From positions 620,001 through 684,000 of the forward strand of contig NZ_CP160849.1 in the NCBI RefSeq assembly GCF_040790665.1: a DNA stretch of 64,000 bases, in the 5' to 3' direction. Positions within the stretch are counted from its first letter, which is position 1. Each line of letters starts with the position of its first letter. The notes below the pieces were generated by a model. That model was not told the DNA's origin, searched no databases, and worked only from the letters and a program-made list of their open reading frames with translations. This document shows, piece by piece, positions 35,625 to 45,540 of this stretch. The stretch is from Sulfitobacter pontiacus (GTDB lineage Bacteria > Pseudomonadota > Alphaproteobacteria > Rhodobacterales > Rhodobacteraceae). The translations under genes were made by a program, and so were the position numbers.

Positions 35625-36452
35625 ATGCTTGATCATCCCGAAGATATTCACCCGCTCTTCAACGGTGCCCCCCAAAGCACCGAGTTTCGCAAACTGCGCA
35701 AACGTCTTGTGCGACAAACGCGCGAGGCGATTGAGCAATACGGGATGATCGAACCCGGCGGCAAATGGCTGGTTTGCATGTCCGGGGGCAAAGATAGCTA
35801 CACCCTGCTGGCCATCTTGCACGAGCTCCAATGGCGCGGTCTTCTGCCCGTCGAACTGGTCGCCTGCAACCTCGATCAAGGTCAGCCCAATTTCCCCGCC
35901 ACGGTCTTGCCCGCGTTTCTTGAAAAGATGGGTGTCAAACACCGCATCGAATACCAAGATACCTATTCCATCGTCATGGATAAAATACCCGCGGGCCGCA
36001 CATTCTGTGCGTTGTGCAGTAGGCTTCGTCGGGGGCACCTCTATCGCATCGCACGCGAAGAAGGATGTACCGCTGTTGTCCTAGGCCACCACCGTGACGA
36101 TATCCTAGAGACGTTTTTCATGAACCTGTTTCATGGCGGGCGCTTGGCAACCATGCCGCCAAAACTCGTGAACGAAGAAGGCGATCTGTTCCTATACCGC
36201 CCCCTCGCCCATGTTGCGGAGGTCGATTGCGAAAAATTCTCTACTGCCATGAATTATCCAATCATTCCGTGTGATTTGTGCGGCTCGCAAGACGGTCTGC
36301 AACGCCAGCAGGTAAAATCGATTCTAGACGGCTGGGAGGCGAATAGCCCCGGACGCCGTCAGGTGATGTTCCGCGCGCTGATGAACGCACGCCCTTCGCA
36401 TCTGTTGGACCCGAACCTGTTTGATTTTGCAGGCCTCAGTCGAGACAAGTAA
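35625..36452 (+). CDS. ttcA: tRNA 2-thiocytidine(32) synthetase TtcA
   Basis: The 275-residue protein thiolates cytidine 32 of certain tRNAs. The PP-loop [12 protein letters not shown] lies near residue 52, and Cys pairs in CALCSRL (near residue 127) and CDLCGSQ (near 219) could hold the iron-sulfur cluster; [13 protein letters not shown] is another family motif. It is followed by a hairpin terminator and starts a new unit after yidD. Confidence 0.95.
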   Translation: MLDHPEDIHPLFNGAPQSTEFRKLRKRLVRQTREAIEQYGMIEPGGKWLVCMSGGKDSYTLLAILHELQWRGLLPVELVACNLDQGQPNFPATVLPAFLEKMGVKHRIEYQDTYSIVMDKIPAGRTFCALCSRLRRGHLYRIAREEGCTAVVLGHHRDDILETFFMNLFHGGRLATMPPKLVNEEGDLFLYRPLAHVAEVDCEKFSTAMNYPIIPCDLCGSQDGLQRQQVKSILDGWEANSPGRRQVMFRALMNARPSHLLDPNLFDFAGLSRDK

Positions 36453-36475
36453 ACCCTCGAAAAGCTGAGGGTTTA
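36452..36475 (+). terminator. Intrinsic terminator after ttcA
   Basis: Arms AAACCCTC and GAGGGTTT pair around an 8-base loop immediately at the ttcA stop, then AATTC follows. It would separate ttcA from the next gene. T content after the stem is modest. Confidence 0.6.
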
Positions 36476-36569
36476 ATTCAAATCCTTTAGATCAAAGGCA
36501 GAACATTAATCTTTTGGTCAGAGGCAAGGGCTATCGGTATGGCGGTAACACTGTCAGCCGAGGCTTCAT

Positions 36570-37613
36570 TTGCAACATGATCTTCAATCTAATCGTTCCC
36601 AGCGTAGCGCAACCCGTCGCCATTTACCCGCTGGCCTCGTGCTTTTGCTGGGGTTTGCGTTGTCCGTGCTTTGGTTCGGCTGGCAGGGGTTGATTATCAT
36701 CGGCTTTGTCGCTCCCCCTCTGCTGTATTTGGCTTCAGATAGCTGGCGCAGTACACCATCAGGACCATCGCACCCGCGCCCGCTGGATAGGACGGCCACT
36801 GCCCGACCAAGCGGCGGCACCGATCCTACACCTCGGGAACCGATGCAGCACGCTCGAACTCTATTTCAGCCTCAGATATCCACTCATTCCGGCATGATCA
36901 CCGGATTCTCTGCAGTTCCGGCCTGCAACACCAGTATGAACACCGATATGGCCGCGCCGCTCAGCGCCTCGGAAATTGCAGAGGATGAAACTCCTTTCAG
37001 TCACTTCAGCAATCTGACTCACGCGCTGCACAGGGCCAAAACCCTGCAACGAACGTCTCACTTTCCTCTTATCATCACATGCAGCCTTTCTACCGAGCAA
37101 GTGGATGACGTGCAGCTGGCGGCAAAACTGGAATGGGAACTTGATCGTCTTGACGTCAAACCCGCTACTTTGCGACTAGCCCTGCCGCAACACCTTTGCC
37201 AGCATACGCCTTCTCACCCACTCATTTCTACATGCCGTGACCTTCGCACGCTAGGATGCGGTATCGCGCTTTACGGTTTTGGCAGCGGTCCGCACTGCGT
37301 TGAGATTATTCAAAAATGCGGCGTTGACCTCGCGATTATCGACCCGTCTCTCACCAATGACGTTGATAAACACCCCAACCGTCGCCGCATCCTGTCAGCG
37401 GTAGTTGCGATGGCTCATGATTTGGGCGTCGAAACCCTGGCCTGTGATATACGAACCGCCGGAGAGCATAGCTTATTGTCTCAACTGGGCTGCGACCATG
37501 TTCAAGGCGACGGCATCGCGCCGCCCATGCAGATACACGAAGCGACCACTTGGATGCATACACATAGCCAAAAACTGACACGTCTGCCCAGTGTGGTAGG
37601 TGGCATTCGTTGA
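36570..37613 (+). CDS. Membrane-anchored protein with degenerate EAL domain
   Basis: From a TTG at 36570 the protein has 347 residues. Two hydrophobic stretches near residues 20-55 (GLVLLLGFALSVLWFGWQGL) form a hairpin anchor. Residues 150-335 align with EAL cyclic-di-GMP phosphodiesterases, but the key residues are lost. The EAL motif reads LALPQ, the DDFG site reads LYGFG, and the metal Lys site reads LAIIDPS. The AEGVE loop reads ACDIR. Only GCDHVQGDGIAPPM stays conserved. It cannot be an active phosphodiesterase and is probably a binding or structural protein. It lies between ttcA and yidC. Confidence 0.75.
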   Translation: MQHDLQSNRSQRSATRRHLPAGLVLLLGFALSVLWFGWQGLIIIGFVAPPLLYLASDSWRSTPSGPSHPRPLDRTATARPSGGTDPTPREPMQHARTLFQPQISTHSGMITGFSAVPACNTSMNTDMAAPLSASEIAEDETPFSHFSNLTHALHRAKTLQRTSHFPLIITCSLSTEQVDDVQLAAKLEWELDRLDVKPATLRLALPQHLCQHTPSHPLISTCRDLRTLGCGIALYGFGSGPHCVEIIQKCGVDLAIIDPSLTNDVDKHPNRRRILSAVVAMAHDLGVETLACDIRTAGEHSLLSQLGCDHVQGDGIAPPMQIHEATTWMHTHSQKLTRLPSVVGGIR

Positions 37614-37637
37614 TGTATGGCTTCGGCAGATCAGTGT

Positions 37638-37678
37638 GCACCAAAGGGGAAAAGGCGAATCTACTTGACCTTTGGTGC
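37638..37678. promoter_or_regulatory. Long inverted repeat before yidC
   Basis: GCACCAAAGG (37638-37647) and CCTTTGGTGC (37669-37678) pair perfectly over 10 bp around a 21-base loop. The hairpin ends 50 bp before the yidC start and 25 bp after the EAL gene stop. It lacks a T-run, so it may be a leader structure for yidC or an operator. Its function is unknown. Confidence 0.45.
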
Positions 37679-37728
37679 CTTACTCTGTTGAACCCACGCT
37701 GATATTACAGGCATCAGGTGACGGTCAC

Positions 37729-39543
37729 ATGGACGATCAAAACAAGAATCTCATTTTCGCGACGGTTCTAAGTTTCATAGTCATCCTAGGATGGTTCGTG
37801 TTGTTCCCGCCTCCGGAAACCGAAACCATCACTGACCCGGCTGCCACACAGCAAGTGACGGACGCAACCTCGACAGAGGCTGTTGTCCCTTCAAGTGCAG
37901 GCGCGGCGGACAATGTGACCGACGCGTCGGACGACGCAACGGCAGCTCTCGAAGAAGCACCGCGTATTCCCGTTGAAACGGCTCGCATTTCCGGCTCAAT
38001 CTCACTGCTAGGGGGGCGGGTCGATGACCTTCATTTGAAGGATTACAACACAACTATCGAAGAAGATGCTCCTATCGTAAGCTTGCTATCACCTGCAGGC
38101 ACACCCGACGCCTACTATGCGCTTTACGGCTGGGCTCCAGGCGCGGGGATTGCCCCTGAACAGGTTCCAGGACCAAACACCCTTTGGACACTTAGCCAAG
38201 GTGAAACGCTGTCAGTCGAAACCCCGGTCACGCTCACTTGGGACAACAACGCCGGTCAGCTTTTCTCACGCACCATCTCAATCGACGAAAACTATATGTT
38301 CAAGATCGAACAGAAGGTTGAGAACACTTCCGAAAACTCAGTTTCGCTTGCACCTTACGGCCTAATTGCACGCCACGGTATTCCAAGCGACGCGCAGAAT
38401 TTTTTCATTCTGCACGAGGGCCTTGTCGCCATGAACAATGGTGAACTGCTTGAGACCGCTTGGGATGACATTCCCGAGTTGGACGCCGTGAACGGCGTGC
38501 CATCCAAACGTATTGACGGTGTAACCAACGGCTGGATCGGCTTCACCGGGCACTATTTCATGACCAACCTTATCCCGGATCCGGCACAGCCAACGCGCTT
38601 GTCAGTCAAGTACCTGCCACGCACTGAGATTTTTCAAACCGAATCCGTGATGCCGACGCAAACTGTCGCAAGCGGGCAGACAGCAACGGTCACCACACAG
38701 TTGTTCGCCGGTGCCAAAGAGTGGGAAATTCTGCGCGACTATGAGGCGCAAGGCGTGTATAAGTTTATCGACTCCATCGATTGGGGCTGGTTCTTTTTCC
38801 TGACCAAACCGATCTTTTGGGTACTTCACCATCTAAACCTGCTGATCGGCAACATGGGTGTCGCGATCATCGGCCTGACGTTACTGATCAAAGCTCTGCT
38901 CTTCCCACTTGCGTATAAATCCTACGTTTCGATGGCGAAGATGAAAGAGCTTCAGCCACAGATGGAGAAGCTGAAAAAGGATGCAGGCGACGACCGTCAA
39001 AAGCTTCAACAGGGCATGATGGAGCTATATAAACGCGAGAAAGTGAACCCAGCCGCCGGCTGTCTGCCGATTTTGATGCAGATCCCGATTTTCTTTTCCC
39101 TCTACAAAGTGATCTTCGTCACGTTGGAACTGCGCCACGCGCCCTTCTTCGGCCCGTTTCAGGATTTGAGCGCCCCAGACCCGACATCCATCTTCAACTT
39201 CTATGGTCTGCTGCCATGGGCTGCGCCCGAAGCAGGGACCGTTCTGGCCCTGGTCTTTATCGGGATCCTACCGCTGCTGCTGGGTATTTCGATGTTCCTG
39301 CAGCAAAAACTGAACCCGGCCCCTACGGATCCCACGCAGCAGATGATCTTTGCATGGATGCCATGGGTCTTCATGTTCATGCTTGGCGGTTTCGCATCCG
39401 GCCTCGTTGTCTACTGGATCGCAAACAACACGATTACCTTTACGCAGCAGTACCTGATCATGCGCAGCCAGGGCTATAAGCCTGATATCCTAGGAAATAT
39501 TAAAGGCAGCATGAAATTCGGACGGAAGGGTGATCCGAAATAA
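37729..39543 (+). CDS. yidC: Membrane protein insertase YidC
   Basis: I choose the ATG at 37729 (MDDQNKNLIFATVLSFIVIL), giving 604 residues. The first helix is followed by a large periplasmic beta domain (about residues 60-345). The core insertase helices come last (FFLTKPIFWVLHHLNLL, then PAAGCLPILMQIPIFFSLY, and then the C-terminal segment WIANNTITFTQQYLIM). The conserved positively charged groove is inferred. YidC inserts and folds membrane proteins with SecY. It overlaps the broken MOSC gene start by one base. Confidence 0.96.
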   Translation: MDDQNKNLIFATVLSFIVILGWFVLFPPPETETITDPAATQQVTDATSTEAVVPSSAGAADNVTDASDDATAALEEAPRIPVETARISGSISLLGGRVDDLHLKDYNTTIEEDAPIVSLLSPAGTPDAYYALYGWAPGAGIAPEQVPGPNTLWTLSQGETLSVETPVTLTWDNNAGQLFSRTISIDENYMFKIEQKVENTSENSVSLAPYGLIARHGIPSDAQNFFILHEGLVAMNNGELLETAWDDIPELDAVNGVPSKRIDGVTNGWIGFTGHYFMTNLIPDPAQPTRLSVKYLPRTEIFQTESVMPTQTVASGQTATVTTQLFAGAKEWEILRDYEAQGVYKFIDSIDWGWFFFLTKPIFWVLHHLNLLIGNMGVAIIGLTLLIKALLFPLAYKSYVSMAKMKELQPQMEKLKKDAGDDRQKLQQGMMELYKREKVNPAAGCLPILMQIPIFFSLYKVIFVTLELRHAPFFGPFQDLSAPDPTSIFNFYGLLPWAAPEAGTVLALVFIGILPLLLGISMFLQQKLNPAPTDPTQQMIFAWMPWVFMFMLGGFASGLVVYWIANNTITFTQQYLIMRSQGYKPDILGNIKGSMKFGRKGDPK

Positions 39544-39987
39544 TGACAACGGTGACCCAGCTCTATCGCCACCCGCTCAAAAGCCATGGTCGCGAAGAGC
39601 TGGATCATATAGCGCCCTCCACGGGGCAGTCGATGCCCTGGAACCAGACCTGGGCGGTGGCGCATGGCACGGTGCCTCTAGATGAGACCGAATGGTCGCA
39701 TTGTGCAAATTTGAGCACCGGGTCAAAAGCACCATTGGTTTGATACCGCAACACCATGAAGCGAGCTTGATTAGGTCGGGAACGACGTGTCAGCTGGCGA
39801 AACTGTCCTAAGCGTACGGGAATCCATCAAGCGGTGCCAAGCTACCACCGCGAATCCACTCAACGGCGAGCGCGACATCGGCATGTTGCGCGTATTGAGC
39901 ACTTGGGGTCACCAAGATTTCCGCGTATACGCTGAGGTCATTCACACGGGGTCCGTCGGAATTAGCGACCAGGTAAAGGTACTTTAA
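39543..39987 (+). pseudogene. Decayed MOSC-domain protein gene
   Basis: The start (MTTVTQLYRHPLKSHGREE) and the next 45 residues match the N-terminal half of bacterial MOSC-domain proteins, but a stop cuts the frame at 39743. The C-terminal half appears in a different frame from about 39820 (CQATTANPLNGERDIGML, then TWGHQDFRVYAEV) and ends at 39987. A complete gene of this type would be about 250 codons, so roughly 300 bp of the middle has been lost as well as a frame change. The start overlaps the yidC stop, showing it was once co-translated. Confidence 0.8.
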
Positions 39988-39990
39988 CTC

Positions 39991-40641
39991 ATGCAAGTCC
40001 AATTTAGCATCGCCGAAGAGCCTGATGCCTATGCAACCGAAAAGGGCCGCATGCTATTTGCAGGCGAAACGCTGTTTGTGAAAGGCGTTGTCGCGATGGA
40101 CGGCCTGCCACCCGCCAACCGGATGGAGGTGTGTTTTGCAGGGCGATCAAACGTTGGTAAATCGACTTTGATCAATGCCTTGACGGGCACAAAAGCGCTG
40201 GCAAGAGCGTCCAACACGCCGGGGCGCACTCAAGAGATCAACTATTTTACCGCGGCCGACGATCACTACCTCGTCGATTTGCCCGGGTATGGCTATGCTA
40301 ACGCCCCTCTACCCGTCGTCGAAAAATGGCAACGGTTGCTGAAACAGTACCTTTCAGGCCGGCAAACGCTCCGCCGTGCGTTTGTGCTGATCGACGCGCG
40401 GCATGGTGTGAAGAAAGTCGATGACGAAATCATGTCCTTGTTGGACAGCTCAGCCGTGACTTTTCAATGTGTCCTCACGAAAGCCGACAAGGTTAAAGAA
40501 GTAGAGCGTCAGAAGGTTCTGGATCAGGTCCGCGGTGCGCTTGCCAAGCACCCAGCCGCCTACCCCGAAATCGTGGTTACGTCTTCTGAAAAGGGCTGGG
40601 GCATCCCTACGCTCCGTGCCATTATCGCGACGTTGGAGTGA
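39991..40641 (+). CDS. ysxC: Ribosome biogenesis GTP-binding protein YsxC/EngB
   Basis: The 216-residue GTPase has G1 GRSNVGKSTLINAL near residue 51, G2 TPGRTQEINYF, G3 DLPGYGYA and G4 LTKADK. It helps assemble the 50S subunit. It starts four bases after the stop of the broken MOSC gene, so the decay has left the downstream reading frame intact. The next gene, argB, follows 30 bp later. Confidence 0.95.
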   Translation: MQVQFSIAEEPDAYATEKGRMLFAGETLFVKGVVAMDGLPPANRMEVCFAGRSNVGKSTLINALTGTKALARASNTPGRTQEINYFTAADDHYLVDLPGYGYANAPLPVVEKWQRLLKQYLSGRQTLRRAFVLIDARHGVKKVDDEIMSLLDSSAVTFQCVLTKADKVKEVERQKVLDQVRGALAKHPAAYPEIVVTSSEKGWGIPTLRAIIATLE

Positions 40642-40671
40642 CGAGCACTTCGGCGTTTACCGAGGCAGAGA

Positions 40672-41535
40672 ATGAGAAAACAAGACATGAATCGCGACTG
40701 GATCGCCACCGCACGCACCCTGAGCCAAGCGCTCCCCTACTTGCAGCGTTACGCTGACGCGACCGTTGTTATAAAGCTGGGCGGTCACGCCATGGGCAGC
40801 GACGATGCGATGGAAGAGTTCGCGCGCGACGTAGCACTTATGCGCCAGGTCGGCGTGAACCCCGTCATCATTCACGGCGGCGGCCCGATGATCAATGACA
40901 TGCTCGGCCGGCTGAACATCAAGTCCGAATTCGTAAACGGCAAACGGGTGACCGACGCTGCCACGATGGAAATCGTTGAAATGGTTCTGTCGGGCCTTGT
41001 GAACGCCCGCATTGTGCAAGCGATCACGGCACAGGGTGGGCGTTGCGTCGGTGTGTCTGGCAAGGATAGCGGCCTTATTATCTGTGACCAAGAGGACCCA
41101 GAGCTGGGGTTGGTTGGCGCACCGACCGAAGTAAACCCCCGTTTGCTACGCGATCTAGCCGACAAAGGAATTATCCCGGTGATTGCGCCCCTTGGCATGG
41201 GCCGCAACGGCGAAACATTTAACATCAACGGGGATACTGCGGCGGGCGCGATTGCAGCTGCGCTGAAGGCAGACCGCTTGCTGCTGCTTACCGACGTTGC
41301 GGGCGTGAAGAATGCCGAAGGCGACGTGCTGACGGAGCTAACAGCGAGCCAGATACGCGAGATGGTGGCAGACGGAACGATTGCCGGTGGTATGATACCC
41401 AAAACACAAACTGCGCTTGATGCGATCGACGGTGGCGTGCGCGCAGCGGTGATTTTGGACGGGAGAGCCCCTAATGCCTGCTTGTTGGAGCTTTTCACCG
41501 AACATGGTGCAGGGAGCATCATCCGCGGCCAGTAA
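40672..41535 (+). CDS. argB: Acetylglutamate kinase
   Basis: The 287-residue enzyme phosphorylates N-acetylglutamate, the second step of arginine synthesis. It carries [11 protein letters not shown] near residue 34, INVIHGG-type [32 protein letters not shown], and the C-terminal [14 protein letters not shown]. The ATG at 40672 has GAGG six bases upstream. The C-terminus lacks a clear arginine-sensing extension, so feedback control cannot be called. Confidence 0.96.
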   Translation: MRKQDMNRDWIATARTLSQALPYLQRYADATVVIKLGGHAMGSDDAMEEFARDVALMRQVGVNPVIIHGGGPMINDMLGRLNIKSEFVNGKRVTDAATMEIVEMVLSGLVNARIVQAITAQGGRCVGVSGKDSGLIICDQEDPELGLVGAPTEVNPRLLRDLADKGIIPVIAPLGMGRNGETFNINGDTAAGAIAAALKADRLLLLTDVAGVKNAEGDVLTELTASQIREMVADGTIAGGMIPKTQTALDAIDGGVRAAVILDGRAPNACLLELFTEHGAGSIIRGQ

Positions 41536-41624
41536 CAACGACTATATAAATTACTGCATAATGCCCCCCCCTGTTTCCGGCTGTTTGAGCTTCTTGTTTA
41601 TGCGGCCGATACATTAAGGAAACG

Positions 41625-42125
41625 TTGATGAGACGCCTTATTCTGATGCGCCATGCAAAAGCAGGTTGGCCGGCGGGGATCGCGACGGACTTTGACCGGC
41701 CTTTGGATGACAAAGGTCGGCAAGACGCACATGCAATCGGGCGATGGCTCGACGCAGAAGACTACAGACCTGATCTTGTGCTATGCTCTGCATCTCGGCG
41801 AACGTCGGAAACGCTCGAACTTTTGGAAATTCCCTCCGCTGTTAAACGAATCTTCACAGACCGCCTTTATCTAGCAGATACAGAACGACTGATGGCGGCC
41901 ATACAGGGCGCTGAAGGGTCCACAGTATTACTTCTGGCGCACAACCCCGGCGTGGCGGAGATGGCGCACCTCCTGCCCCGTGTGGGTGCCATAGCTCATC
42001 TTGCAGCCGGAACCCCACCGGGTGCGACAATGGTGATGTCATTCGAAGTGGACGACTGGAGGGGCGTGCACTGGCACAGCGGCGACGTACAGGCGTACAT
42101 GACGCCACGGATGCTTGCCCAATAG
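41625..42125 (+). CDS. SixA-like phosphohistidine phosphatase
   Basis: The 166-residue protein has the catalytic LMRHAKAGW (RHG-type) motif at residues 5-13, an SRRTSETLE segment that matches the second conserved part, and LAHNPGVAEMAHLL that carries the second catalytic His. It is a histidine phosphatase of the SixA group, possibly acting on phosphohistidine. It ends at a shared terminator before the bzt operon. Confidence 0.88.
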   Translation: MMRRLILMRHAKAGWPAGIATDFDRPLDDKGRQDAHAIGRWLDAEDYRPDLVLCSASRRTSETLELLEIPSAVKRIFTDRLYLADTERLMAAIQGAEGSTVLLLAHNPGVAEMAHLLPRVGAIAHLAAGTPPGATMVMSFEVDDWRGVHWHSGDVQAYMTPRMLAQ

Positions 42126-42127
42126 AA

Positions 42128-42151
42128 AAGGGCGGGGAAATCCCCGCCCTT
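42128..42151. terminator. Bidirectional terminator between sixA and bztD
   Basis: Arms AAGGGCGGGGA and TCCCCGCCCTT pair perfectly around a 2-base loop. On the minus strand the hairpin is followed by TTTTCTATT, which suits the bzt operon. On the plus strand the T-run is weak (TTGAAACTT). It separates two convergent units. Confidence 0.85.
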
Positions 42152-42156
42152 GAAAC

Positions 42157-42927
42157 TTAGTGGCCCAAAATTTGGCTGAGGAAGAGCTTGGTCCTCGGGC
42201 TTTGGGGGTTGTTAAAGAACTCTTCAGGTTCGTTCTGTTCGACGATCTGGCCTTCATCCATAAAGATGACGCGGTTGGCCACCTGACGGGCAAAGCCCAT
42301 CTCGTGCGTTACGCAGAGCATCGTCATGCCTTCCTCAGCCAGTTCGACCATCGTGTCCAGGACCTCTTTGATCATCTCCGGATCCAGGGCTGAGGTTGGT
42401 TCGTCAAACAACATGATACGCGGACGCATACACAGGCTGCGCGCGATCGCCACGCGTTGCTGCTGACCACCAGAAAGCTGACCTGGGTACTTGTCCGCCT
42501 GATCCGGGATCTTAACCTTCTCAAGGAAATGCATCGCGATTTCTTCGGCTTCCTTCTTAGGTGTTTTTCGCACCCAGATCGGAGCAAGCGTGCAGTTTTC
42601 GAGGATCGTCAAGTGTGGGAAAAGGTTGAAGTGCTGGAAACACATCCCGACTTCGGAGCGGATCTTGTCGATGTTCTTAACGTCCGAGGACAGCACCGTA
42701 CCGTCGACTTCGATCCGGCCTTTCTGATGCTCTTCCAAGGCATTGATACAGCGGATCAGAGTTGACTTCCCCGAGCCCGACGGTCCGGCAATAACGATAC
42801 GTTCACCACGGTACACGGTCAGATCAATATCCCGCAACACGTGAAACGTACCGTACCACTTGTTCATGTTCTCGATGCTGATCGCGACCTCGTTCGAGAC
42901 TTTCAGCGCTTGTGCTTGTTCAGCCAT
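42157..42927 (-). CDS. bztD: Amino-acid ABC transporter ATP-binding protein
   Basis: The 256-residue ATPase has Walker [12 protein letters not shown] (near residue 48), Q-loop [11 protein letters not shown], signature LSGGQQQRV, Walker [15 protein letters not shown] and the H-loop VTHEMGFA. It powers the Bzt system, which takes up glutamate, glutamine, aspartate and asparagine in Rhodobacter. It is the last gene of the operon. Confidence 0.95.
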   Translation of the reverse strand: MAEQAQALKVSNEVAISIENMNKWYGTFHVLRDIDLTVYRGERIVIAGPSGSGKSTLIRCINALEEHQKGRIEVDGTVLSSDVKNIDKIRSEVGMCFQHFNLFPHLTILENCTLAPIWVRKTPKKEAEEIAMHFLEKVKIPDQADKYPGQLSGGQQQRVAIARSLCMRPRIMLFDEPTSALDPEMIKEVLDTMVELAEEGMTMLCVTHEMGFARQVANRVIFMDEGQIVEQNEPEEFFNNPQSPRTKLFLSQILGH

Positions 42928-42942
42928 AATTACAGCCTTTCC

Positions 42943-44238
42943 TTAATGGTGGTCGGTCTGGAGTTGACGTTCCAGCCATTGTGAATATTGCGAGATGCCG
43001 TAGCAGACGACGAAGAAGAGCAAGGCGGCAAAGCCCCAAAGTTCCCAGTAGACGCCGTTCCAGTCAGTCGACGCTAGGATCGGCCCGCGGATCATCCCAA
43101 CCAGGTCGAACATCGAAATAATCGACACCAGCGTAGTATCCTTGAACAGCCCGACGGCCACGTTAACGATCCCTGGGATCGAGATTTTCAAGGCTTGGGG
43201 CAAAATAATCAGGCGCATGGCCTGCGCATAATCAAGGCCCAAGCTGTCTGCGGCCTCGTATTGACCACGTGGCAAGGCTGCCAACCCACCCCGGATCACC
43301 TCGGCGATATAGGCAGACGCGAACATGGTGATCATGATGATAACACGCAGGATCAGGTCGAAGTTTGTGCCCGGCGGCAGGAAGTAAGCCAGGACCACGT
43401 TGGCAACAAAAAGCAACGTAATCAGAGGTACCCCTCGGATAAACTCAATAAAAACAACGCAGATCAGTTTGATGATCGGCAAGCTCGACTGACGACCCAG
43501 CGCAAGCAGAATGCCCATCGGCAAGGACAAAGACACGCAGATCACGCCCAAGATCATGTTGAGCATAAAGCCCCCCATGTTTCGCGAGGCGACCGGTTCC
43601 AGCGCGAGTACGCCGGATAGGCTTGGCGTAATGAAGCCAAGGACAAACCACGTCACGACGCCTGCGATGAGACCCGCGAAAAGGCCGCCTGCAAAGCTTG
43701 TCTTAACGATTCTGCTGTAGACCACATAGCCGACCACTACGGCCAGCAACGCCGACAATGGCACCAAAAGGGAACCGCCCCAGATCAGCCAAAAGGCGAT
43801 GAAAGGATAGATGACGGTAAAAAGGATGAGCCCACGTGGCAGATTGCTAAACAGCACCGGTGACACAGCGACGAACAGGAGCACGAATGCCAATGTCGGG
43901 CGCCAATAGCCGTCCTGTGGATAGGCGATACCAAACAACAGTTGGTTCCAGCGTTCTGTCAGCACCGAGAAACAGCCAGCTTGGACACCGTCCAATACTT
44001 CGCGACACTCGCGAATGTTGGATGTCGTCCAAACGCCGCCCAGCAACCAAGGAAGGAAGCCGGAAAGAATCAGATAGATAACGTAAAGCGCTGCGAGCGT
44101 GAGAATGGTATAAGGGATCGACGAAAACAGGCTTTCGCGGACCCATTTTACAGGCCCCTGCGCGGTTGGCGGGGGCGCGTGCTGTGGCAACATGGTGTCC
44201 CGCACATAAGGGACGGAGGCGGCGTGTGTATCTGACAT
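42943..44238 (-). CDS. bztC: Amino-acid ABC transporter permease
   Basis: The 431-residue permease has a long N-terminal part with several helices and the PAAT EAA loop near residues 325-345 (GLAALPRGQYEAADSLG). The N-terminal extension of about 200 residues is typical of BztC. It forms a hetero-dimer with BztB. The gene lies 15 bp before bztD and just after bztB. Confidence 0.94.
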   Translation of the reverse strand: MSDTHAASVPYVRDTMLPQHAPPPTAQGPVKWVRESLFSSIPYTILTLAALYVIYLILSGFLPWLLGGVWTTSNIRECREVLDGVQAGCFSVLTERWNQLLFGIAYPQDGYWRPTLAFVLLFVAVSPVLFSNLPRGLILFTVIYPFIAFWLIWGGSLLVPLSALLAVVVGYVVYSRIVKTSFAGGLFAGLIAGVVTWFVLGFITPSLSGVLALEPVASRNMGGFMLNMILGVICVSLSLPMGILLALGRQSSLPIIKLICVVFIEFIRGVPLITLLFVANVVLAYFLPPGTNFDLILRVIIMITMFASAYIAEVIRGGLAALPRGQYEAADSLGLDYAQAMRLIILPQALKISIPGIVNVAVGLFKDTTLVSIISMFDLVGMIRGPILASTDWNGVYWELWGFAALLFFVVCYGISQYSQWLERQLQTDHH

Positions 44239-44239
44239 C

Positions 44240-45454
44240 TTACCGCTCCTTCAAGCTGACAGAGTTGTTGTAAACGTTCATGATCGCAGAGATCGACAGC
44301 GAGATCGTGAGATAGAACAGCATCAGCAAAAGCACGCATTCGATTGCGCGGCCGGTCTGGTTCAATGTGATCCCCCCCAGTGTCGCAGTGATATCGGCAT
44401 ACCCTACGGCAATCGCGAGCGACGAGTTCTTCGTGATGTTGAGGTATTGCGAAATCAGCGGCGGAATGATCACACGCAACGCCTGCGGCAGAACCACAAG
44501 GTTCATGACCCGCTTCGGGCGCAAGCCCAATGACGATGCAGCTTCGGTCTGCCCTTTTGAGATCGCCTGAATACCTGCACGCACGTTTTCGGCGATGAAG
44601 GCACCGGTGTATACGGACAAAGCCAACCACAATGCGATCAGCGGCGCGCCGATCTGCAGACCACCACGGAAGTTAAAGCCCTTAAGCTCGGGGTAATCCA
44701 ATGCGATGGGGCTGCCCATGATGAAGAACATCACAATCGTCGGCACCAGCAAGATCGCGACAGTGGGCCATCCCATAGGCAGCAGCTTGCCCGTACGGAA
44801 CAGAAGGCTAACCGCATACCGGCGATAGATAATCGCGGCGATGATCGACAGCACAAAGGTCGCAACCACGATCATAGACCCCGGGCCCCAAACCGGTGCG
44901 GGAATGTAGATGCCGCGGTTGGTGAAGGCGAAGGCGTCGAAAAGCATGCTCGACGTGGCGTTGTCACCGCGGAACTTGTTGGGCGCGGGCAATACGGCCG
45001 TCATCAAGGTGTAGATCATCAGGATCCAGATCAGCACCGGAATATTCCGGAAAATCTCGACGTAGACCGACATCAGTTTGGACACGAGCCAGTTCTTGGA
45101 CAGGCGCGCCACACCGGCGATCACACCAAGAATTGTCGCAGTGACACAGGCTAGAAACGCAACAAGAAGCGTGTTGATGATACCGACCATTGCGGCACGC
45201 AGGTTCGATGACTGGCTGTTATAATCGATTAAGGATTGGTTGATATCGTAGCCGGCTGGCACGTTCAAAAACCCGTAGGAGATGTTCAATCCGGCCTCTG
45301 CCAGATTTCGTACCAGGTTAATGCCCAGAAACGACATCAATGCGATAAGCAGTATCAGCGCGATAAACTGGAAAGTGTAGGATCTATAGCGGGTGTCGTT
45401 AAGCAACATCGACAGCCGGAACGAGCCCTGTTGAGGGTCGGACATTGTCGTCAT
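44240..45454 (-). CDS. bztB: Amino-acid ABC transporter permease
   Basis: The 404-residue permease has the EAA loop (GIQAISKGQTEAASSLGLR) near residue 330. A large central insertion before it is typical of BztB. It lies one base before bztC. The upstream gap to bztA carries a hairpin that may lower its expression relative to the binding protein. Confidence 0.94.
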   Translation of the reverse strand: MTTMSDPQQGSFRLSMLLNDTRYRSYTFQFIALILLIALMSFLGINLVRNLAEAGLNISYGFLNVPAGYDINQSLIDYNSQSSNLRAAMVGIINTLLVAFLACVTATILGVIAGVARLSKNWLVSKLMSVYVEIFRNIPVLIWILMIYTLMTAVLPAPNKFRGDNATSSMLFDAFAFTNRGIYIPAPVWGPGSMIVVATFVLSIIAAIIYRRYAVSLLFRTGKLLPMGWPTVAILLVPTIVMFFIMGSPIALDYPELKGFNFRGGLQIGAPLIALWLALSVYTGAFIAENVRAGIQAISKGQTEAASSLGLRPKRVMNLVVLPQALRVIIPPLISQYLNITKNSSLAIAVGYADITATLGGITLNQTGRAIECVLLLMLFYLTISLSISAIMNVYNNSVSLKER

Positions 45455-45540
45455 CAGATTTTCCCTGTGTGCCGGACCTGTTTTTCACGCACCATTCGGT
45501 GTCGCGGGCCGGGTTTTATTTTTGCGTCGTATAGGCGCAA

